Notes under the pieces: model-generated
Databases searched by the model: none
Told to the model about the DNA's origin: nothing
Seen by the model: the letters and a program-made list of their open reading frames with translations, nothing else
Translations under genes and position numbers: made by a program
Shown here: positions 47,351-58,827 of the stretch, piece by piece
How the letters are laid out: each line of letters begins with the position of its first letter
Numbering within the stretch: position 1 is the stretch's first letter
Source: Coprinellus micaceus
Taxonomy: Eukaryota; Basidiomycota; Agaricomycetes; Agaricales; Psathyrellaceae
NCBI GenBank assembly: GCA_951394405.1
Contig: OX596340.1
Span: 3,100,001 to 3,164,000 of the forward strand
Direction of reading: 5' to 3'
DNA: 64,000 nt

Positions 47351-47400
47351 AGCCCTGGGCGCTTATTGCCCCTTGTTTGTGCATGTGTACATTGCCGCTA
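47351..47400 (-). promoter_or_regulatory. Conserved upstream element of NACHT copies (N8)
   Basis: In reverse orientation the block reads GGGCGCTTATTG, then TTGTGCATGTGTACATTG, about 95-140 bp before the N8 start codon. It is the same arrangement as in N2-N4 and N7. Confidence 0.5.
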
Positions 47401-47499
47401 ACCACTGCCGCACCAGGTTCTCGGAGCTCTGCAAGGGAAATAATTGCGAAATGTGTTTAGTCTACGGAAGAGAGCGGTCAGAAATAGTTAGGCCTTGTC

Positions 47500-50200
47500 C
47501 CTGAGTTCGTGTGACCATTCAAACGCCTGAACTCCCAAGATCCAGTCTACCGAGAGCGCTGGTGCTTACCCATCTTCCTTCGGCCATCCTTCAGACGATT
47601 ACGGCCATGGCAATATATGGAGGACCGAAGCGGAGGTGGAAAGAATGTTCCACATGCATCACCCCATTTCCGCGATCTCTCGATTCTCGCGACAGGAGAC
47701 CAACAACGCGAGATAAACGCCCAGAGCGGTAAAACGTCTTATCTACGTGTTTGAAGCATGTCTGACTCTCTCTACTCCCTATACGGCAAAGGTAGGTACA
47801 TCGTCCCGCCCTCTGCTGCCTCTCGCACTCTCGCCCGCATCCCTAACCCTTTCCTCCTCGATCCATACATCCGAACTACTCAACCCGTTCGAGCCATTCC
47901 CCCGTTTAGGGCCAGAGTCCGCATTCACCCGTTGCTCGACCTTATGTACGCTCCCTCCTGCAGACGCAAGGGCCGGTACGTCATCTTCCCGTCGCTGACA
48001 GTGCTGGTCACCAGGTACGTGGTAAGTCCATCCGCTCGCCTCGCTGCACAACTCCGAGAGGGTCTGCGAACCTTCCGTTCCGTGTCGATGGGCACAACGA
48101 AGGCGCCGCCCTGAAGGCCCTCGAGTCGGACAGGGAACATGGGACGACGCGTTGGATGACGCTTTCTAAGCTGGACTAGATAAAGTAACTGACGGAACGT
48201 TTCGTTGGAGAGCGAGTGGTCGTCCTACCATTCACTCACAGGGATCACTTCGCGAGAGAGCCTAGCTTCACTTCAACCAGTATCTCGCCCTCACCTATCA
48301 CCAAGACCCCCAAAGACGTCAGCCACCGCCCCAACATTTCCCCGAAAAGAGGTGTTGGGAGGCTGAAAATTCACTCGGAGGGAGGACGACAAATACGAGA
48401 ACGGAGGTTTGTTTTGTCGTCGAGGACGAGGAACTGCCCTACGAACACGGAGAGCCGAGTACAACGGGCAAAATGGGTAACGCGAGATGGAGCATGAACT
48501 TACCATCCACCCTCTCCAATCGGCTCTAGACCAGGCCCACACAACTCCAGCGTCGCCCGCGCCGAGGGAGACTTAATCGAGTAGTACCCTGGGGTAGGTG
48601 ACCGTCTTACATACTGAACTCTGTAAGAAAAATCGACCATCCATCCGTTCCCCGCCTGCCGTCGAACCCTTCATGCATCTGGACGACCCCACGCACGGAT
48701 TTCGCCTCCAACTTCCGAGCAACGCCCTCCCTAAACCGTTCACTGGACTTTCTGCGGGAAGAACCCGCCCGCCATTGTTCCCAAGGTTGTAGACGTCGAA
48801 GCCGAGCCGTACACCCGCCGCCATCGTCGTCGAGCCGAGTCTCGAACGCCTGGACGGAGCCATCCCTCCACCTTGAGAATCGACCTCACTGTCGACCGAG
48901 AGGGTATGAACGAGAGGGGGTATGGGAGTGAACGGAGGCGAGTGAGTTTGCGGGGGGAGGTGCGGTTTAGCAGTCGTCCGTTGACAGAGGGGGCGCCGGT
49001 AGTGGTGGTGATGGTGGGTGGGGCCAGTGGGCCCATGGCTCGACCGGGGGAGAGGAGGTAGTACAACGGAGGGAAGCGGATAGATCCAAGTCTTCGCCCA
49101 CGGGGACGTCTGACACCTCAACTCAACGCCCAGTCCTGCAAAAGACCTCCTCGGGCTTCGGATTCGAAATCCTATCGAAGTCGAAGACGTCCGTGCGAAG
49201 CCGAAACCGTCAATGCTTCACCAACTAGAGAGGGCCGGGTATACGCCGGAGTCGGAGGGGGTGCCGTTGAGCTTGCTGGGGTCGGGGTCCGGATGCTCGC
49301 TTCATCGCGAGAGGTAGGAGAGGAGCGCTCGGCTTTATACGAGTTCGAGGTGGATCCAACGGATTTGAGCATGGGAGAATCGACGTCGCGTTGAGGTCAG
49401 GTGCCGAGCGTGTTTCATTCGCTAGGGGGTTGTATGGAGCTGAAACGGGGGTGGGGTCGCGACATGCGGGTGGGTAGGGGATTGTGGGTGAACAGTGGAG
49501 ATTGGGGTTGGAGGGATACATATGTAGATCTACTCAAGTAAGGTGAGCCTTCCATTCGATTCGACAGATTCGATTCGTGCTGACCTATTTCCTGGTCCAG
49601 ATACTACCTCTCGCCAGTTATCACCGCCGATTCGTTGCCATCCGTGCCTTCAAGAGGACTCGTTCGCTGCGGGGGATCGCATAACTGGAGACGGATAGCG
49701 AGCGCCGGAGACCACGAAGCGGGGTTCCGAGGCTTTAAGCCTTGGGTACTTGTCCGGTACAAGGTCAAAGGTGCCAAGAATTCATGAAGATCACGACCAT
49801 GTGACCTTCGTGTGATCGTGGGCGCTTCCTTCCCTTTCAATTAAATCATGACGTAGTACGTGTTTCGCTATTATCACCGGTACCCACCTTTCGTTCTCCC
49901 CCACAATCCATGCTCTTGTTCACAAACTTCATCCCTTCTTCGTCCCATGCCGTTATCGTTACCTGACGCGCCTCCGTACGTCGTCCCCTTCTTCTTCGTT
50001 GCCCCTCGTTCGTTTCCTCTCCATTCTCCGCAATGGTAGTGGATCTCATACTCTACCCAGGTCCGCAATGACATCCTCCGCCACGTCATCCCTTTCTTCC
50101 CTCCATAACGCGGTTCTGCCGTCTGCCTCTGATTCGCACCGTCCTACGTTTGTCCATTCTCTAGTGTCCTTTTGGCATTTTGTCCTCACTCTCCTTCGTT
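47500..50200. other. Outer relic region of the right arm
   Basis: 47.75-48.25 kb on the + strand holds a decayed gene X copy ('LRTFRSVSMGTTKAPP', similar to 'LEDLRTFHSVSIGTTRTSY' at 13.6 kb). 48.5-49.4 kb on the - strand holds the second relic block ('LSVDSEVDSQG', 'YNLGNNGGR', 'ERSSPTSRDEA') matching 12.4-13.2 kb. 49.5-50.2 kb shows nothing recognisable and marks the transition out of the array. Confidence 0.5.
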
Positions 50201-50216
50201 CACCAGGGCTCTCTCC

Positions 50217-50744
50217 ATGGTCTCCTCCTCGCTTGCGGGTCCCCTTCTTGATCTCAACGCCCCAACTGCCTCCTCGCGGAACTCGTTCTGCGATGAGCCT
50301 CATCCTCTCGATCGCGACTCTGGTTCTTCCTCCGACGCCTCATCCGATGATGGCTATGTCAGCGACCCCGTTTTCGCCAACCATGACAATTTATATCTGG
50401 AAATCGTCGTTTCAGATATGCCCCCTGCTGGACTCTTTGATTATCAAGATCGTATGCGGGTTCTGCACAACCGCATCAGCCGTCGGGTCATTACCGGGCG
50501 CGGGATGGAAGAGTATCTCTACAACATCGCTCGCGACCCTTCCTGCGCCGAGTACAGATCTCGCTCGTTAGTCCCCTGCCCGAACGAGTCTTATGGGCCA
50601 ATGCTGCCGTGGCCCAACCCAGACGATGCCGTCGAGGTGGACCGATTTTTCGCCTACCGTCGGCTGGTCTTACGTCGCCGCCCCCCTGTAAGTATTTCGT
50701 TCGCGGCTTGTATACATCTTGACCCTCTATTTTAGGCCGGATAA
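50217..50744 (+). CDS. Hypothetical protein, 159 aa
   Basis: Exon 1 is 50217-50687 (ATG in a CCATGG context) and a tiny exon 2 is 50736-50744 encoding Ala-Gly-stop, with a GTAAGT..TTTAG intron. The protein is acidic near the N-terminus (SGSSSDASSDDGYVSD) and Arg-rich towards the C-terminus (AYRRLVLRRRPP). No family is recognised and no signal peptide or membrane segment is obvious. The intron could be misread, in which case the frame simply continues to a stop at 50735. Confidence 0.5.
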
Positions 50745-51012
50745 ATCTTCCCCCACCCTCTGTCGTTCCCGTTGACGTTCTTCTTCGTGTCCCCTGTTGC
50801 TTTACTTATCTCATTCTGACTAGGACCGAAGCCTTAGTACACATCCTGTAGTCGTCTTTGCAATTGCGACCTTATCAGTACCCACTGCTTTGGGCCCCTG
50901 GTCCTGGACGTCCCCTATGCTCTTCCCTTTTTCCACCCCCTGTGTCCACCTTGCCCCTTTCTCCGCAATACTACAAGTTTGTGCCTGTGTCCCTCATTCG
51001 CTTGTGTTCGCC

Positions 51013-52299
51013 ATGCCTGGGGCTTCTTCCCTCCTCCCGGGGTCTTTATCCCATTTTGTCGCGTTGCCCGATGACGTTTGGCTTATCATCCTCTCTTTGT
51101 GCGCTCATGACCCCGCCTTGTTTTCGTCAGATGTCGAGTATACCGCCGTAGCCGCCATGCGTCAGCCCATGCCCCCCTTCCTTGCCCAGTTCGCCCGCGG
51201 CTTCGTGTTTCTCAACAGGCGTTTCAACGGCATGGCAGTCCCGATTCTGTGGAGATATGTGGTCGTTTGCACGCCTGCATCCCTTCAACAGGTCGCAACG
51301 CTCGCGGCGTCCTTAGGACAACACACATTGCGATTCGAGCTGCGCCTTCAAGAGCAATACCATCTACCCTCAATCCTCGATGTTTTGAGTCACATGCCCA
51401 ACCTTGTCGTGTTCCTCCATCGCAATTTCTCCAGCCGCCTATCCCCAATCCGGAGAACCAACCCAGTGCATGTCATCGATGCTCTCTGCCAGTATTCCCC
51501 TCTCCTCCGCCGCATACAACTGGATGCTGAGAGCGAATATCCATCCATCGAACAGGTTCGCGTCCTCCTCAATGCCAAACCCCACCTGGAAACTCTTCGT
51601 GTCTGTGGATTTGCCTCCGACGACTCCACGGTGTTTCCGAGCTGGGACGGGCAAGCCCCCCTTCGATCTCATCGGCCCTTATGTGCGCTGTCGTTGGGCG
51701 CTTCCTATTGGGTTATGCAAACCGACCACCGCGAGCGTGCACTGGCCTCCTTTCTCCTCATGCTGATCGCCTCCGACGCTCTCCCTGCCCTCAAAACCGT
51801 CCACCTGATGGAGACTTGTTCAACGACTGTCTCTTTCCTCCAGAAATATGGCACCCAACTCCTCTCTCTTCTATCTTTGCCTCCCAACACCCACTCGTTT
51901 CGTTCATGGGAGTTCGACTGCCCTCATCTCACGGATTTGTGTCCCCATTTGAACAACGCTTGTTGGTATATCAAGGATTGGGTTGGACTGGATTCTGATC
52001 ACCCCATCCCTTTGTCCCATCCTACCTTGCGCCACGCCGAAATTGTGATCCACAAGGTCGAGACTGCGGTACCAGAAGGCTACGAGGATTCCATGCGCTC
52101 CATTCTGGGGTGTCTCCTTCGGGGGACGTACCCTTCTCTTCAAACAGTGACCTTCGCTGCCAAAGGAGGTCTGACTCCTGACTATTCCCATTCCCCGTGG
52201 TTCTCGCAAATGGCTGAGGCTTTCGCTACGAAGATCACCGGCACATCTGGTCCGCAACGCCTGGAACAGTCCGTCGGCGTTCGTCTATATGCTTTGTAG
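51013..52299 (+). CDS. F-box-like / leucine-rich protein, 428 aa
   Basis: A single exon. An F-box-like stretch LPDDVWLIILSLCAHDP lies near residues 17-33 and is followed by a leucine-rich region with regularly spaced segments such as HLETLRVCGFASDD and LPALKTVHLMETC. This fits an agaricomycete F-box/LRR substrate adaptor for SCF ubiquitin ligase, but the F-box is weak. Upstream in-frame Mets exist (50890 and 50935). It is the first of five F-box-like genes in the same orientation and resembles the next one (52.8 kb) in layout. Confidence 0.75.
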   Translation: MPGASSLLPGSLSHFVALPDDVWLIILSLCAHDPALFSSDVEYTAVAAMRQPMPPFLAQFARGFVFLNRRFNGMAVPILWRYVVVCTPASLQQVATLAASLGQHTLRFELRLQEQYHLPSILDVLSHMPNLVVFLHRNFSSRLSPIRRTNPVHVIDALCQYSPLLRRIQLDAESEYPSIEQVRVLLNAKPHLETLRVCGFASDDSTVFPSWDGQAPLRSHRPLCALSLGASYWVMQTDHRERALASFLLMLIASDALPALKTVHLMETCSTTVSFLQKYGTQLLSLLSLPPNTHSFRSWEFDCPHLTDLCPHLNNACWYIKDWVGLDSDHPIPLSHPTLRHAEIVIHKVETAVPEGYEDSMRSILGCLLRGTYPSLQTVTFAAKGGLTPDYSHSPWFSQMAEAFATKITGTSGPQRLEQSVGVRLYAL

Positions 52300-52797
52300 C
52301 ATTGCGTGTCAATGAGTGTCTCTTGTAAGAACGAAATCGGTCTACGCTAGAGTATGTATGTATGTATAAGTATCTAAGGTCGATAGTAGTTCTGCCTGTG
52401 TGTGTTCTGTACGTTTATCGAACCGTGTATTGCAACCTCTGCGCTGTCAAGTCATGGTGGTTGGGGTGCTCGTGTGAACATGCCCCTCGACATCATCCAC
52501 CGTCAACCTGCCATCAACAGGGGTTGTCTTTACAACAACAGCCCGCTCCTATCCTCGTCATCGTTCCTCTAGCCCAGCACGATCTTTTCTACGTATCTCA
52601 CCACCAAGATGACGCATTTCGTGTCGATCTGGCCGCCCATACCAGGCTCGTCTGCTGTACTCACGTCTGTTTCGTGATCTCGACCCTCCTTGCCAGTCCA
52701 CAATCGAACGTGCTGTTTCAATACACTGTCTCCATCCCACCGTGTCTTGACCTGCGTTTCCGTGTTTCCAATCACGCCCACCATCGCCTGTCTCACC

Positions 52798-54168
52798 ATG
52801 CACCCAACGAATCACGGTGCCCTGAGCGCCCTCACTCGTCAGCAGGCTTCGCCGTCCCCTGTCCCGGTTGGATCTCCCCAGGAAGGCCCACCTCCAGCCG
52901 CCGTCGTTGCTCAGGCAGAGCTGCCTTTTCCCCCCGAAATCGTCGCCTACATCATGGAGATCTACCTATACAACCCCGCCGACTTTCAATCGTCTTTACA
53001 GTGGGAAGATGTGGCTGGGAACGTTATGGACATTGTCCCTCTTCAAAAGGAGTTCGTCGTGCGGTTTTTCTACGTCAATTGGGCATTCTACGCCACCGCT
53101 TCATGCGTATTAAGGCGATACATCATCCTCACCTCTCAGGACGACATCGACACCGTCGGCAACGCGATCTGCCACTCGTTTGGGTTATCGTCAGTTGATA
53201 TAGGGGCGTGGGCCTGGCGACTTGACCTGCGTATCCACCAATCATACACCCCCTCATCTCTCAACACTCTATTCCAATCCGTTCCCAACTTGAAGGTGCT
53301 CGTAATTCACAACGACTCGTTGGGCCGGGCGTCACAAGACCGTTTCCGTCCCGACTCTATTGTCCACTCCATCGGGCACCATTGCAAGTCACTCACTCGT
53401 GTCCAGTTCGAGTCTGTCGGAGAGGAACCCACCGTGCGGATGCTCAAAGAGCTTCTGGTCGATCTTCCCTTCCTACGAACCCTCCATATCGACACGGCTT
53501 ATAGCCCAGCCCAGGGCGACGACGACAATGGTTCCCCAATCACGATATGCCACCACGAGTTGTCGACCCTATCAATTGGGAGCATTCGGCGCCGGTACCA
53601 CACCGTCACAGGACTGGACAGAGTTGGGGTTTTCTTGACGTCCTGCATCCCCAACCTCGTTCTCCCAAAATTGAGGACGCTCCACCTCCAGAAGGCTGTG
53701 CCGTCCATGATCCCTTTCCTCGAGGCTTACGGAGGTCAGCTTGTGGAACTCGGTATTGGGGCAGGGGAAGTCGCATTTGAGGCGGGATATAAATGGGAGG
53801 ATCCGGAAACTTGGCAGCCCCATGTTACGTCGTATTGTCCAAACCTCTTGGTCCTCGTCCTGGTCGCGACAGAATGGCCCATTCATGCGCCTGTTCGAGC
53901 CTTGTCGGCCCACGCGACTATACAGAACGTCGCCGTGGTTTATGTTCCACCGTATGGCACTCTGAACGAAGGGATCGAAATCGTATTGCACGCTGTTCAA
54001 GTCATCGAAGAGGCTCCCCTCACCGCTCTTCGCCGCGTCACCTTGGTTACGCTCTGGCCGCCCACAATGGTCTCCTCAGTCCCCTTGTGGGAGAACACCA
54101 GGCACGCGCTCGAGAACAGGGGTGTTACCGTCGACAATGTTCTGTTGAGAGAAGAAGTCAACCTTTAG
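52798..54168 (+). CDS. F-box-like / leucine-rich protein, 456 aa
   Basis: A single exon. A Pro/Ala-rich N-terminus (residues 1-40) precedes LPFPPEIVAYIMEIYLYNPADF, an F-box-like helix, followed by leucine-rich segments (NLKVLVIHNDSL, LRTLHIDTAYS, LPKLRTLHLQKAV). It is a diverged neighbour paralogue of the gene at 51.0 kb. The ATG at 52798 (CACCATGCAC) was preferred over an in-frame Met at 52690 whose extension is of poor composition. It is probably an SCF adaptor-like protein; the substrate is unknown. Confidence 0.75.
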   Translation: MHPTNHGALSALTRQQASPSPVPVGSPQEGPPPAAVVAQAELPFPPEIVAYIMEIYLYNPADFQSSLQWEDVAGNVMDIVPLQKEFVVRFFYVNWAFYATASCVLRRYIILTSQDDIDTVGNAICHSFGLSSVDIGAWAWRLDLRIHQSYTPSSLNTLFQSVPNLKVLVIHNDSLGRASQDRFRPDSIVHSIGHHCKSLTRVQFESVGEEPTVRMLKELLVDLPFLRTLHIDTAYSPAQGDDDNGSPITICHHELSTLSIGSIRRRYHTVTGLDRVGVFLTSCIPNLVLPKLRTLHLQKAVPSMIPFLEAYGGQLVELGIGAGEVAFEAGYKWEDPETWQPHVTSYCPNLLVLVLVATEWPIHAPVRALSAHATIQNVAVVYVPPYGTLNEGIEIVLHAVQVIEEAPLTALRRVTLVTLWPPTMVSSVPLWENTRHALENRGVTVDNVLLREEVNL

Positions 54169-54398
54169 GTGGGGAGTATGGTGTGCAGACCGTGCATAGA
54201 GCCCTGATCTTGTTGACCTCACCTGGTGTATCCCCTTGCCTGCCCATGTACCCCATTTGCTTTGTTAACCCCCATTCCATCGTCTTTGAGTGCCTTTGCT
54301 TTCGGCCTTCGAAAGACCGATAGAACCCGTGACGTCTGGATTTATTTGGGGTCGAATCGATCGGCGGCTTCCACAAGTGCGATCTCCCACCTCCAACC

Positions 54399-55527
54399 AT
54401 GACCCGACAATCCCCAAGATTGACGGCCATGAAAATGCGACTCCCACAGACAAGGCGAGTGTGGGGTACACCAGAATTGCGTGCAATCATCCTCTCTTGC
54501 GTAGATTGGCCTTCTCTCATGGCCGCCTCTCGTCTCAATCGCGAGAGCCGGGATGCGGCTACTTTCGAGGCGAGATGCAGAATCAACCTCACCGTTGGTT
54601 CGTTCATCCCCAAGACTCTTTTGAAGGCCTTCTTCGACGAAATGGACTCTACTGGCGTTGCCATCGTGGGTAGCGTGGTTCTTGACCTGCTCCGGATCAA
54701 CAACGATGCGTATGAACAGTCGCTTGACGCCTGGGCTACAGCTGGCTTTCCGAAACCCACCATGGCCCTGGATATGAACCTACTTGTCCCAGAGGGTCAT
54801 TTCCAGCGAGTTATGCGGTGGTTCCTTCGCAGGGGATACAACCGTCCCCTGCGCTTCGAGGTCAACTATGCGTATCGCTTAGGCGGCGTCACGGAATTAG
54901 TGGAGCTTCACTCTTCGTTGCCATCAACGCTGGTTCGTTGTCCCCCGTTGTCCCGTTGTCCCGTACTTTCTAACCAATCTCTATACAGGGTTCGTCTTTC
55001 GACAACGAGGTATTTATCCAATTTGTGATGTTGGCTATCAACCCTGGACTGACTGTGCCCAGGTGAAAGTGACACTCAGCTGTTGCAGTAAATCCGTCGT
55101 CCATGCCGCGTTCTCCTCCCTCTACTCAACGCAGACGTCTATTCCCACGGCGTCCTTGGTCATCTCTCCATTCCCTAACGTGGCCACAGAGGATATATGT
55201 CTCCGCAACTGGGCGCATCCCTTTCACGAAGGTATGGCCCGCATGCCAGGTTCCTACGATTGGGAGCCTTCAAACGAACTTTGGACCTCGCCGTGTGGCC
55301 GACGATGCCCTGCTCGGGTGCGCAATCAGCCTCACTCACAAGCAACCGCGTCGTTTCCGTGGTTCGGGGATGTTGTCCGTGACTCCAAGGCAAATCAGAG
55401 AGCCCTGCAACAGGCAAGAACCTCCCGCCGACCCTTACAGTTTCGCCAACGGTGCTATAATCACCATTGTCCCCACAAGTCGGACTGGCCCGCTCTTTAC
55501 TGGCGTCCTCGGTTACACCCTTTGTAG
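54399..55527 (+). CDS. F-box-like protein with possible nucleotidyltransferase-like core, 339 aa
   Basis: Exons 54399-54932, 54989-55009 (21 nt) and 55063-55527 (1020 nt). The N-terminal part (LRAIILSCVDWPSLMAASRLNRESRDAA) is F-box-like. It is followed by GVAIVGSVVLDLL and, about 40 residues later, ALDMNLLVPEGHFQRVMRWFLRRGY, a layout also seen in the two genes downstream. The end (CYNHHCPHKS) lines up with CGWDGSCPFAER and CGTNPCCPASSR of those paralogues. Donor GTTCGT of intron 1 and the 21-nt microexon are less certain than the rest. The nucleotidyltransferase-like idea rests on spacing of GS...LDLxVP-type motifs only. Confidence 0.6.
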
Positions 55528-55689
55528 ATATCGTACTTATCACTGTGTCACCTTCGAATATGTATTGGGGATTCTATTTTGGGGCGGCGTCGTCATATTC
55601 ATCGATTCAAGACATACCCTCTGTTTACTCCTTTTCCAAGAACAATCTGTCTTCATCACTCCGTTCACGGCTCTGGACGTTGTCTCCGC

Positions 55690-57008
55690 ATGTCAAGCTT
55701 CAAAAAGTGCGCATTTTGCGGGGTTTCCCTTAAAGGTACGTCCTTGGAACTATCGGACGAATCCAGTCTTGTATAACTCGAATGCAGATGAACGGCACTC
55801 GTTGAGCCATTCCCCCCTGAGGCCGTTGCCCGTGGAGGTGATCTGTCACATCGTTGAGCTTTCTTCAAGCTCAATCACCATGGTCACGGCTCTGGGGGGG
55901 GTGTGTGCTCTCTTCCGTCGAAGAATTGTACCTACGGTTCTGCAAACGAAAGTGTACGACTTCCTCCGGTCATTCGGGTTCCAAGATCCCTCCCACTTGC
56001 TCGCTGTCTCGCACTGCGTGGGTGCCATGCTATCAGGGCCTGCTATCTTATCCATCATGTTCCCCACCATTATCCCAGCATTGGAATTGGCGTGCTTTTC
56101 CAACCGACTCGAAATCCACATTCCCTCGTCTGCGCAAGCCGTAGATCACATCGGCCGCGAACTCGGAAAGGCCGGGTTTACCTTCCAGCAAGAATTGGAC
56201 AATGACGATGCAACCTTTTTCGCTCACCACGTCCTCGGCTACAGTCATTTCGGTCGCACTGTTCGCAAGGTTCAAAACTTCGATCGACCCTTATCCGACG
56301 AGGAAGGTCAGGAGTGCACCGTGATAATCAACGAATCGCCTGAGAGTGCTCTGCCCTCGGTTACAGAGCAACCGACCACCCTCTTTATGAACTACATCTA
56401 CGGGGGGTATCTTCATATCATATATCCTGCATTGACTCTCTGTTCCCGAGGGCTTTTAAATCGATTTCCAGTATTACCGCCCTTCCCAGGGGACGATTCC
56501 TTGGCCTCAGACTGGTTTGCGAAGCCATTCGCCACCGTGGGCTTTCACCTGGAGGAGAGCCTGTACTCGTTCCCTCCACACCGCGATCACCAATGCGGTT
56601 GGGATGGATCGTGTCCATTTGCCGAACGGCGGGCTGGAGACCAACACACCATGCGCCTTCCGTTCACGACAGCGCCTCCCACCACCCACGTTCCCTCTCC
56701 TGAGATATCTTGGACCCTCAAGTCTGCGTGGACTTGTGATCACTTTCGTGCAGGCCAGCCATACGCGGGGCCCTTGACGTACGACACCTACCATCATGGG
56801 CGCTACATTGTTGACAAGAGCGTGTTCGGTACGCTTTGTTCCCTGCCTGTGACGCAACCTACTCACCTTTTGGCCAGAAGACTCTGAAGACTACTGGGAT
56901 ACTGGAGACGAGGACGGCATAGGTTACTTTTTGAACCACTCGAAACCACCTATTATCCTTCAGGACCGTACATATGTCGACGTCCTGCTCAGAGACCACT
57001 GTGTTTGA
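55690..57008 (+). CDS. F-box-like tandem paralogue A, 405 aa
   Basis: Exons 55690-55735, 55788-56828 and 56878-57008 (1218 nt). Exon 1 encodes a CxxC start (CAFCGVSL). Exon 2 has RPLPVEVICHIVEL (F-box-like), GAMLSGPAILSIMF, RLEIHIPSSAQAV, EQPTTLFMNYI and YPALTL; exon 3 gives an acidic C-terminus (EDSEDYWDTGDEDG). Exon phases and the 131-nt length of exon 3 are the same as in the next gene, showing tandem duplication. The function is unknown; it is perhaps an F-box protein whose substrate domain has a nucleotidyltransferase-like fold. Confidence 0.75.
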
Positions 57009-57099
57009 TTGTATTTGTAGCCATCACTGTCCTCAAATCAGGGCTGACGTTGAATTATCGAATTCACTGTTTCCGTCTACTGACCACCACCATCCTCTC

Positions 57100-58418
57100 A
57101 TGGAACCGAGCCTCAGGTGTCCTGAGTGCGCCAATAACAGTGCGCCTTGTGAGTGGAGTAAACAGTGGGCGGTATGCAATCCTCATTTAAACTCGTCAGG
57201 TCGCCCCGACTGCGAACTTTACGCCATAGTGCGCTCTCCCCTTTCGAGGTTAACCGAGCGACTCTTGTTCGATATCGTATCCCTCGCCTGTCGCACGGTC
57301 AAGGAACTGGTCAAATGTCAACACGTGTGTCGCGTTTTCCGTCGTACAACGATCACCGTCTTGTGGAAACGGGTGAACGCTTACATCCGCTGGTTCGGTA
57401 TCGCTCATCCGGATCTATTCCTGCGGCGACTTCGGTGCATTCGAGGGCTGGTGTCCGGGCCTTCGCTGCTGATGGTGATGTTCAATGAACTGGCCGACCC
57501 ACTCAAGCTCGATGACCGAACTAGGCGCCTCGAAGTCCACATTCCGTGCACCGTTCAAGCAGTGGGGGAGATGGATCTCTGCCTGCGCTCCGCCAATTAC
57601 GCGCTGGTAGTTGAATGTGGATCAGCAGAGGCCGCCATCCATTACGCCCACGATGCTCTGGGATACCCTCACTTTGGACGTAATTTATTGGCAGTACGGG
57701 AGTATGAGCGACGGGTGGAAGGGGTAGATTGTGTGCGTTGTACAGTCTTCCTTAACCGCTCGCCGGTAACAGCCTTTGGTACCATCGTGGAGCAACCCTC
57801 AACATTGTTCATGAACTGCCTTGACGACAACCACCTTACTGTCTTGTACCCTGCCCTCACCCTGCATTCGAAGTCTCTCATCAACGCGCTGAATGGATCC
57901 AACCCCCATGAATGCCGATGGTTCCGGGAGCCGCTCACTGACGCAGGATTCCGGTTCATTCACACCCTCCGGGACGACGACGAGTACTCAGGCCACGTAT
58001 GCGGTACAAATCCTTGCTGTCCAGCCTCTTCAAGACGCCTTCTCGATGGGGCGAGTCTATCTCTTGCCTACGGCCAGTTGAGAGGAAGAGACGTCCCCGC
58101 GATTCGCCACTACGTCTCGTGGATACTTAAGGCCACTGGCTCTTGCGGGGATATTGTTGGGATGTCCACTCCGTCTTCTTCTGCACCTGGAAGATATGTT
58201 CTACACAGAACAGTCATTGGTGCGTCTTCCCTTATTGGAATCGTCAACCGCCTAATTTATATTGGTTTTTGTTTTTCATTTTGCCAGGGGAGAACATCGA
58301 TGTGTGGGATGCCGTTCCTGGCACAGAGCCCGGAGAAGCCGGTGATAGCTCTGTTACTGCCTTCGACAGGCTTGTTAATGCGCACGATGTAGACGCCCTC
58401 TTGCGACGTGTAGTCTGA
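57100..58418 (+). CDS. F-box-like tandem paralogue B, 399 aa
   Basis: Exons 57100-57148, 57200-58219 and 58288-58418 (1200 nt). Exon 1 encodes a Cys-rich start (CPECANNSAPC). Exon 2 has LTERLLFDIVSLACRTVKEL (F-box-like), GLVSGPSLLMVMF, RLEVHIPCTVQAV, EQPSTLFMNCL and YPALTL, each matching paralogue A. Exon 3 replaces the acidic end of A with a different tail (ENIDVWDAVPG). Intron 1 (51 nt) is stop-free and a multiple of three. Only 91 bp separate it from the end of paralogue A. Confidence 0.75.
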
Positions 58419-58827
58419 CCCGGTCTGTTGGCAAGATAATTACTCCCCTGTAACACCCGAGTTCGAACTTCTCGTTTTACCCTATTCCTTCACCGCCGCT
58501 CTCCTGGCTTGGTGCGATTCCGAGGCAGTGTGTCGACGCATCGATGTTTGTTACTCCACAATGGTCGTGAACCTTCCTCCTTCCTATAATCTGTATCTGG
58601 TACAATGAACGTATGCACACCGTCTTTGGGTATAGGTTGTCCTCATGTGGCTGACACAGGGAGAAGACCCCGCCTGGCAGACTCCAATCCGACCCATTGC
58701 TCGACGACGGGCTATTCTTGCGATGGTGTTCATAAAGGGTCCTCTACTATTGAATGCGGTCACAGAGAATGAAATTATATTGCCGAGCGCTTGCTAATCC
58801 CTTTACTTAAGCTGCGCCCAAACCACG
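58419..58827. other. Convergent intergenic after the F-box-like run
   Basis: 409 bp between the stop of paralogue B (+) and the stop of the - strand gene at 58.8 kb. No gene or repeat is recognised. Confidence 0.5.

Noticed and set aside
55103..56887. 594-codon open frame as one gene
   Set aside because: Comparison with the paralogue at 57.1 kb shows that a gene starts at 55690 with a short first exon. The 5' part of the frame is the shadow of the preceding gene.
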